From NCBI RefSeq assembly GCF_003634935.1, contig NZ_RBXO01000001.1, positions 62,001 through 126,000 of the forward strand: a DNA stretch of 64,000 bases. Reading direction: 5' to 3'. This document shows, piece after piece, positions 59,269 through 64,000 of the stretch (position 1 is its first letter; each line of letters starts with the position of its first letter). The position numbers were made by a program, and so were the translations under genes. Below the pieces are notes generated by a model. The model was not told the origin of the DNA, searched no databases, and was given only the letters and a program-made list of their open reading frames with translations. The stretch comes from Saccharothrix australiensis (lineage in GTDB: Bacteria; Actinomycetota; Actinomycetes; Mycobacteriales; Pseudonocardiaceae).

Positions 59269-59694
59269 CTACCAGGCGTCCTCGGTGAACTGCCCCGGTT
59301 CGTCGTCGTCGTCGCGACCGCGGCGCGGGTTGCCCGCGGCGGCGACGTCCTCGGGGTCGTGGCCCTCCTGGAGCGCCCGGTAGGCCCGTTGCAGCTCGGG
59401 CACGCCCGCCTGCAACGCGCGCTGCACGCCCTCGTCGCCCGCCCGCTCGCCGGACGCGACGTCCTGCCAGGTCAGCTCGCCCGCCTCGACCCGGCGGGCG
59501 AGGTCGCGCAGCTCCCTCGGCGCGCCGGGGCCGGAGGCGTACCGGGAGATCTCGGCGTAGTCCGCCTCGGACAGCCCCTTGGTCCTCAGCTGCACCCCGG
59601 CGGCCTCGCGCGAGACCCGCTCCGCGTCCGACATGCGCTTGTCGACCTCGGCGACCAGCGCCTCCAGCCGAGCCCGGTCGTAGGGGAAGGTCAC
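59269..59694 (-). CDS. Helical accessory protein of the second ESX-like cluster
   Basis: 141 residues, entirely soluble and helical: ARLEALVAEVDKRMSDAERV, GVQLRTKGLSEADYAEISRY, LRDLARRVEAGELTWQDVAS and an acidic tail RRGRDDDDEPGQFTEDAW. No named domain. GTG overlaps the stop of the preceding WXG-type gene (GTGA), so it is probably a dedicated chaperone or regulator of that product. Confidence 0.6.
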   Translation of the reverse strand: MTFPYDRARLEALVAEVDKRMSDAERVSREAAGVQLRTKGLSEADYAEISRYASGPGAPRELRDLARRVEAGELTWQDVASGERAGDEGVQRALQAGVPELQRAYRALQEGHDPEDVAAAGNPRRGRDDDDEPGQFTEDAW

Positions 59695-60626
59695 TGCCCA
59701 CCACCGCCACCGGCGCCGCTCGGGGCGGGCGCGGGAGCGCCGCCGCCACCGGTGCCACCACCGCCGGTGCCGCCGCCACCGCCACCGGACCCGCCCGCGC
59801 TGTACCGGCCCGTGCCGCCGACGGCACCCTTCAGCCCGTAGCCGTCCAGCGCGAGGCTGAACGCGCCGGACTTCACGGCCGACTTGCCGTTGTCGAACTT
59901 CTGCTTGCCGTCCTGCACGCCGTCGACCACGTCGAGCAGGTCGTTGACGTCGCGCACGTCCTTGAGCTTGGCCAACGCGGTGCCCATCGCGACGATGCCG
60001 TCCACCATGCCCTGGACGCCCTCGATGATGGTCTGGATGGAGAGGATGATCTTGCGGATGGCGTCCACGATCTGGATGGCGTCGTAGACCATCCACACCG
60101 CCTTGCCCCAGCCGACCACCGGGATGGGCGCCATCAGCACGGCTTCCATCAGCTTGGTGACCAGCTTGTCCAGCAGGGTCAGCGCGAGGCTGGTGGCCGT
60201 GCGGCAGGTCGACGCCAGCGACTGGAACTTGTTGCCGATGATGCGCGCGACCTGCGAGTCCGCCTCGATGGCGAGCACCCACATGGTGCTCATGCGCTGC
60301 TCGAACGCCTGCGCCGCGTCGCCCTCCCAGTGCGGGGACAGCTGCTCGACGCCCGCGCCCACGTTGTGCCGCACGGAGTCCAGGGCCTTCGACACCTGGT
60401 CCCACGCGTTGGCGTTGGCGTCGATCTTCTCGAAGTCGCCCAGCAGCGGGTTGATCAGCGACTCGACCAGGTTCTCCCCGGTGACCTTCTCGTAGATCCA
60501 GTTGACGCCCTGGATCTTCCAGCCGGCCTTCTCGATCAGCTCCTTGGTGGTCTGCCTGCCCGGCCGGTCCTCGGCGGCGGCCCGGAGCGCGGCGGAGGGG
60601 TCCTCGACGTCGGCGTACGCGGTCAC
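59691..60626 (-). CDS. Large WXG100-type ESX-like protein with Gly-rich tail
   Basis: 311 residues. WXG-like turn HWEGDAAQAFEQRMSTMWVL at about 98-117 within long helices, a more hydrophobic middle (LLDKLVTKLMEAVLMAPIPV, RKIILSIQTIIEGVQGMVDG) that could insert in membranes, and a C-terminal Gly/Ala/Pro-rich tail. GTG start overlaps the preceding gene by 4 bp. Likely ESX substrate; role unknown. Confidence 0.7.
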   Translation of the reverse strand: MTAYADVEDPSAALRAAAEDRPGRQTTKELIEKAGWKIQGVNWIYEKVTGENLVESLINPLLGDFEKIDANANAWDQVSKALDSVRHNVGAGVEQLSPHWEGDAAQAFEQRMSTMWVLAIEADSQVARIIGNKFQSLASTCRTATSLALTLLDKLVTKLMEAVLMAPIPVVGWGKAVWMVYDAIQIVDAIRKIILSIQTIIEGVQGMVDGIVAMGTALAKLKDVRDVNDLLDVVDGVQDGKQKFDNGKSAVKSGAFSLALDGYGLKGAVGGTGRYSAGGSGGGGGGTGGGGTGGGGAPAPAPSGAGGGGGQ

Positions 60627-60976
60627 CGGCCACCCCCGAGCACCGGCGCGTCCGCGGCCTCGGCCAGCTTGGCCAGGACCTGGTCGAGGACGCCCAGCGC
60701 GGCCTCCTCGCCCTTGGCGTACAGGTCGGCGGCCTTGGTCAGCCCCTCGGCCTCCCTGGTCATCATCCGGTTCGCGAAGTCCAGCGTCTCGCCGTAGAGG
60801 TTCGCGACGCCGGTCACGACCGGGTGCAGCAGCGAGAGCAGGCCGGTGAAGCCCGCCGTGTCACCGCCCTTGGTGACCGCGTGGTCCTTGATGGTCAGGA
60901 AGTGCTGTGCGTTGCGGGTCAGCAGCTCGCCGTACCCGTGCAACTCCGCAGGCTCGACCTTGAAACCGTCGCCCAT
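60623..60976 (-). CDS. ESX-1-associated-like small protein (type VII target)
   Basis: 117 residues: MGDGFKVEPAELHGYGELLT, TIKDHAVTKGGDTAGFTGLL, VVTGVANLYGETLDFANRMM, GLTKAADLYAKGEEAALGVL. The pattern matches actinobacterial type VII secretion target proteins similar to EspC. ATG at 60976 with GGAGGGAGC upstream. First gene of a three-gene coupled cluster with no ESX core genes nearby. Confidence 0.75.
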   Translation of the reverse strand: MGDGFKVEPAELHGYGELLTRNAQHFLTIKDHAVTKGGDTAGFTGLLSLLHPVVTGVANLYGETLDFANRMMTREAEGLTKAADLYAKGEEAALGVLDQVLAKLAEAADAPVLGGGR

Positions 60977-61067
60977 AGACCGCTCCCTCCTCCTCCGATG
61001 CGCCGGAGTGGGACGGTCCGAACGGCCGCCGGGTTCCCACCGTTCGCGGGGAATCGGCGCGCGGCGG

Positions 61068-61847
61068 TCAGGTGCGACCGCGCGCGCCCGCCGCGCGGGA
61101 CGCCAGGGCGCGCAGCAGCGGGCGCGGGACGAGCCTGCTCAGCGTGGTGATGGCCTTGTACTGGAGCCCCGGTATGGACAGCTGCCGCCCGGCGCGCAGG
61201 TCGGCGAGGCAGTCGTGCACGACGCGGTCGGCGTCCAGCCAGAGGAACTCCGGCGTCCCGGACATGTCGATGCGCGCCCGCTCGTGGAACTCGGTGTGCA
61301 CGAAACCGGGGCACAGGGCGAGCACGCGGACGCCGGTGCCCGCCGTCGCCTGCGCCATGCCCTCGGAGAACGCCGTCACCCACGCCTTGTCGGCGCTGTA
61401 GGTCGAGCCGCGGCCGGGCAGGAAGCCCGCGACGCTCGACACGTTGACCACCGCGCCGCGGCGGCGGCGCACCATGCCGGGCAGCGCGGCGCGGGTCAGC
61501 CGCAGCACGCTGGTGACGTTGACGTCGAGCTGGCCCTGGAGCCGGTCCGCGTCGGCGTCGAAGAATTCACCCGAAATAGCGAACCCGGCGTTGTTCACCA
61601 GGAGGTCGAACGGGCGGGTCTCCAGCACGCGCTCGACCCCCGCGCGGTCCTCCGCCGAGGCGAGGTCGGCGGGCAGCACGTCGACGGCGACACCGTGCCG
61701 CTCGCGCAGCCCGGCGGCGGTCTTCTCCAGCCGGTCCGCGGTGCGGGCGACCAGCACCAGGTCGTGGCCCTCGGCGGCGAGCCTGCGCGCGAACGCGGCG
61801 CCGAGGCCCGCCGTCGCGCCGGTGACCAGGGCGAGCGGCGGCGTCAC
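61068..61847 (-). CDS. SDR-family oxidoreductase
   Basis: 259 residues. [54 protein letters not shown] with the YSADKAW Tyr-Lys pair. Similar to the DltE-like group of classical SDRs, with a C-terminal [20 protein letters not shown] that may contact the membrane. GTG overlaps the preceding gene stop by 4 bp. Confidence 0.88.
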   Translation of the reverse strand: MTPPLALVTGATAGLGAAFARRLAAEGHDLVLVARTADRLEKTAAGLRERHGVAVDVLPADLASAEDRAGVERVLETRPFDLLVNNAGFAISGEFFDADADRLQGQLDVNVTSVLRLTRAALPGMVRRRRGAVVNVSSVAGFLPGRGSTYSADKAWVTAFSEGMAQATAGTGVRVLALCPGFVHTEFHERARIDMSGTPEFLWLDADRVVHDCLADLRAGRQLSIPGLQYKAITTLSRLVPRPLLRALASRAAGARGRT

Positions 61848-62602
61848 GACTTGCGCCCGAACTGCGGGCGGTGGACCTCGCCGCCGGCTTCGAGCTCCGG
61901 ATCGGCGTCGAACGGGTCGACCACGTCTGCCAACTCCCCGAGGTCTCGCAGCAGTCTCTCCAGGCGGGCGGGCGTCGAGTTCGGCGGCGCGGCGGCCAGC
62001 ACCCAGTCGTTCTCCAGCCAGACCACGGTGACGTCCGCGCCGATCTCCTCGGCGGCGTCCACCAGGTCCGGGGTGATCAGCCTGCGGGCGGCGGCCAGCT
62101 CGCCGACGAACGCGTACCGCGAGCCGACCGGCCCGAGCAGGTCGGGCATCTGGTCGCGCTGGAACGGCACGCTCGGCAGCCACAGCTCGACCACCACGCC
62201 GAGCGCGCGCCGGCAGCGCACGCCGACCAGCACCGAGTTGACCTTGCCGCCGGTCTCGTGGTCGAGCACGTAGACCTGGCGGCGGCCGTCCGCGGTGAAC
62301 GTCGAGCCCGCCACCACGTCCTTCGCCACGCCCGTGCCGTAGTACGCGATCGCGCCGCTCTCCCAGCGGGTGGGCAGCACGTGGTCGGTCTCCTCGAACT
62401 GCCACCCGCGCAACGCCGCCCACCGCCGCCGCTCGCGGTTGCGCGCGGTGCGCTGCGCTCGGTCGGTGGCGAGCAGAGCGAACCCCGCCACGCCCGCGAC
62501 GGCGGCGACGGTGAACCAGACCCACGCCGGTATGCCCACGGGTGCGAGGGTAGCGGCAGTGGCCGGCAGAACGAAGATCACCGCCGCGAGTGTCGGCACC
62601 AC
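61844..62602 (-). CDS. Membrane-anchored protein of unknown function
   Basis: 252 residues: two N-terminal helices ([40 protein letters not shown]), then a soluble domain with [40 protein letters not shown] and [20 protein letters not shown]. Same design as the 57407-58096 protein, so probably a distant relative. GTG at 62602 is favoured by a G-rich site; a GTG at 62539 would drop one helix. Confidence 0.6.
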   Translation of the reverse strand: MVPTLAAVIFVLPATAATLAPVGIPAWVWFTVAAVAGVAGFALLATDRAQRTARNRERRRWAALRGWQFEETDHVLPTRWESGAIAYYGTGVAKDVVAGSTFTADGRRQVYVLDHETGGKVNSVLVGVRCRRALGVVVELWLPSVPFQRDQMPDLLGPVGSRYAFVGELAAARRLITPDLVDAAEEIGADVTVVWLENDWVLAAAPPNSTPARLERLLRDLGELADVVDPFDADPELEAGGEVHRPQFGRKS

Positions 62603-62663
62603 GCCGCCACCCCCACCCCCCACCCCTATCCCCTACGCCCCTGTCCCCCGTTACCTTTTTCGT

Positions 62664-62879
62664 AGCTCCTGATCAAGGAGTTGTGGTCGCCGGGTCCGGC
62701 ATGACTGACGCCCCCAGCCGAAGGCATGATCCGGGGGGGGGTGGTGTCACCGGACCCGGTGGCATCGCCGGACCGCTGATAGGGACACGGCCGCCCGCCG
62801 GGCAGGTCTCGTCGTAACGTGGGTGCCGGCCTGCGATGCCCACCGCGCGACCACCCGCGACGAACGAACGGCACGACCG
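62664..62879 (+). ncRNA. Non-coding left end of the IS110 element, candidate bridge-RNA region
   Basis: About 200 bp without a gene directly upstream of the transposase. CCGGGTCCGG (62690-62699) and CCGGACCCGG (62750-62759) form a perfect 10-bp stem closing a ~50-nt loop that holds GGCATGA twice and a run of nine G. In the IS110 group the bridge RNA is encoded in this position. The exact left end and loops cannot be set without the right end. Confidence 0.4.
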
Positions 62880-64000
62880 ATGACCAGTACTTTCGGGGTG
62901 TTCCTCGGCCTGGACGTGGGCAAGGGCGAACACCACGCCGTGGGCCTGGACCCCGCCGGGAAGCGGCTGCACGACGCACCGCTGCCCAACAGCGAACCGA
63001 AGCTGCGCGCGTTGTTCGACAAGCTCGCCGTCCACGGGCCGCTGCTGGTGGTGGTCGACCAACCCGCCACGATCGGGGCGCTGCCGGTCGCGGTGGCCCG
63101 CGCGGCCGGTCACCGGGTGGCCTACCTGCCCGGTCTGGCCATGCGCCGCATCGCCGACCTCTACCCCGGCCGGGCCAAGACCGACGCCCGCGACGCGTTC
63201 GTCATCGCCGACGCCGCCCGGAGCCTGCCGCACACCCTGCGCCCGGTCGACGTCGGTGACGACGCCCTGGCGGAGCTGGACGTGCTGGTCGGGTTCGACG
63301 ACGACCTGGCCGGCGAGGCCACCCGGATCGCCAACCGCATCCGCGGCCTGCTCACCGGCGTCCACCCCGCCCTGGAACGCGCCATCGGCCCCCGCATCAC
63401 CCACCCGGCGGTGCTGGAGATCCTGTCCCGCTGCGGCGGCCCGACCGGCATCGCCAAAGCTGGCCGCCGCAAACTCACCGCGATCGCCACCGCACACGCG
63501 CCCCGCATCGGCGAGGAGCTGGTCGCCACGATCCTGGCCGCGCTGGACGAACAGACCGTCACCGTTCCCGGCACAACGGCAGCGGACACCGTGCTGCCGC
63601 GTCTGGCCGACAGCCTGAAGACCGTTCTCCTGCAACGCAAACAGGTCGCCGCCGAAGTCGAAGGGATACTCGATGCGCACCCTCTCGCCGGGGTCCTGAC
63701 CTCCATGCCCGGCATCGGGGTCAGGACCGCAGCCCGCATCCTGCTCGAGATCGGCGACGCCTCGGCCTTCAAGTCCTCCGGGCACCTGGCCGCCTACGCC
63801 GGCATCGCCCCCGTCACCCGCAGCTCCGGCAGCAGCATCAAGGGCGAACACCCGGCCCGCACCGGCAACCGCAAACTCAAACGCGCGTTCTTCCTCGCCG
63901 CGTTCGCCGCCCTCTCCGACCCGACCAGCAGGGCCTACTACCAGCGCAAACGAGACCAGGGAAAGAAACACAACGCCGCCCTGATCTGCCTGGCCCGACG
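62880..64000 (+). mobile_element. IS110-family transposase (DEDD), cut by window end
   Basis: 373 codons visible from MTSTFGVFLGLDVGKGEHHA. The RuvC-like part has LDVGK, LLVVVDQPATIGALPVAVAR and YPGRAKTDARDAFVIADAAR. The C-terminal Tnp_20 part has LTSMPGIGVRTAARILLEIG, FKSSGHLAAYAGIAPVTRSS (catalytic Ser region), GEHPARTGNRKLKRAFFLAA and RKRDQGKKHNAALICLARR. The frame is intact up to the window end, so the element is probably active or recent. Confidence 0.95.

Overview
This is a high-GC chromosomal segment from an actinomycete. Spread-out de novo purine genes, SigE-type sigma factors, EspG/DUF3558/WXG100-type ESX (type VII) genes, frequent GTG and TTG starts and DasR-like operators together point to the Pseudonocardiales (Saccharothrix/Lentzea/Actinosynnema-like). 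That placement is inferred from gene content only.

Layout. 0-1.5 kb: the purL(partial)-purQ-purS operon. 1.6-2.6 kb: a DUF3800-like gene between two direct repeats. 2.7-6.2 kb: epimerase, secreted trypsin-like protease, metallo-hydrolase, DUF2334 deacetylase. 6.3-11.8 kb: purC, a three-gene amino-acid-type ABC importer, a lipoprotein and purB. 11.9-15.7 kb: two related sigma-factor/membrane-partner modules flanking a TetR and an SMR exporter with a clear palindromic operator. 15.8-18.4 kb: threonine aldolase and an aminotransferase. 18.4-23.1 kb: an orphan ESX substrate/accessory cluster. 23.3-27.5 kb: purD and a TAXI-type TRAP transporter. 27.7-30.8 kb: zinc finger protein, Na+/H+ antiporter, secreted glycerophosphodiesterase. 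30.9-34.7 kb: the sulfonate operon ssuCBAD behind a short, probably leaderless, Cys-containing leader peptide. 34.8-42.5 kb: purA, secreted HNH nuclease, FUSC-like protein, DUF3151, fructose-bisphosphate aldolase, DUF427. 42.6-45.8 kb: oxidoreductases and a sigma factor. 45.8-46.3 kb: a non-coding block of large nested palindromes. 46.5-50.7 kb: an N-acetylglucosamine/chitin island (nagK-like ROK kinase, nagA, chitinase) with two DasR-type (dre) operators. 50.8-56.9 kb: FAD oxidase, DedA protein, P-loop kinase, LacI regulator, GH76 mannanase, RNA methyltransferase. 57-59.3 kb: unknown membrane proteins and pyrE. 59.3-61 kb: a second ESX-like cluster. 61-62.6 kb: an SDR and a membrane protein. 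62.7-64 kb: an IS110-family insertion sequence cut by the window end.

The most unusual content is two families of structured intergenic elements. (1) The block at 45810-46280 holds two inverted hairpin modules that share conserved blocks and a 10-nt loop, while their stems differ in sequence and still pair. (2) A hairpin family has four copies (30817-30889, 53664-53736, 53860-53932, 53986-54058), each with exactly 32-nt arms and a 9-nt loop. Most copies have a second GGA-loop hairpin, and the best-preserved tails read CAATCCAACACA. Compensatory changes between copies within this one sequence argue that the fold is maintained. I do not recognise either family.
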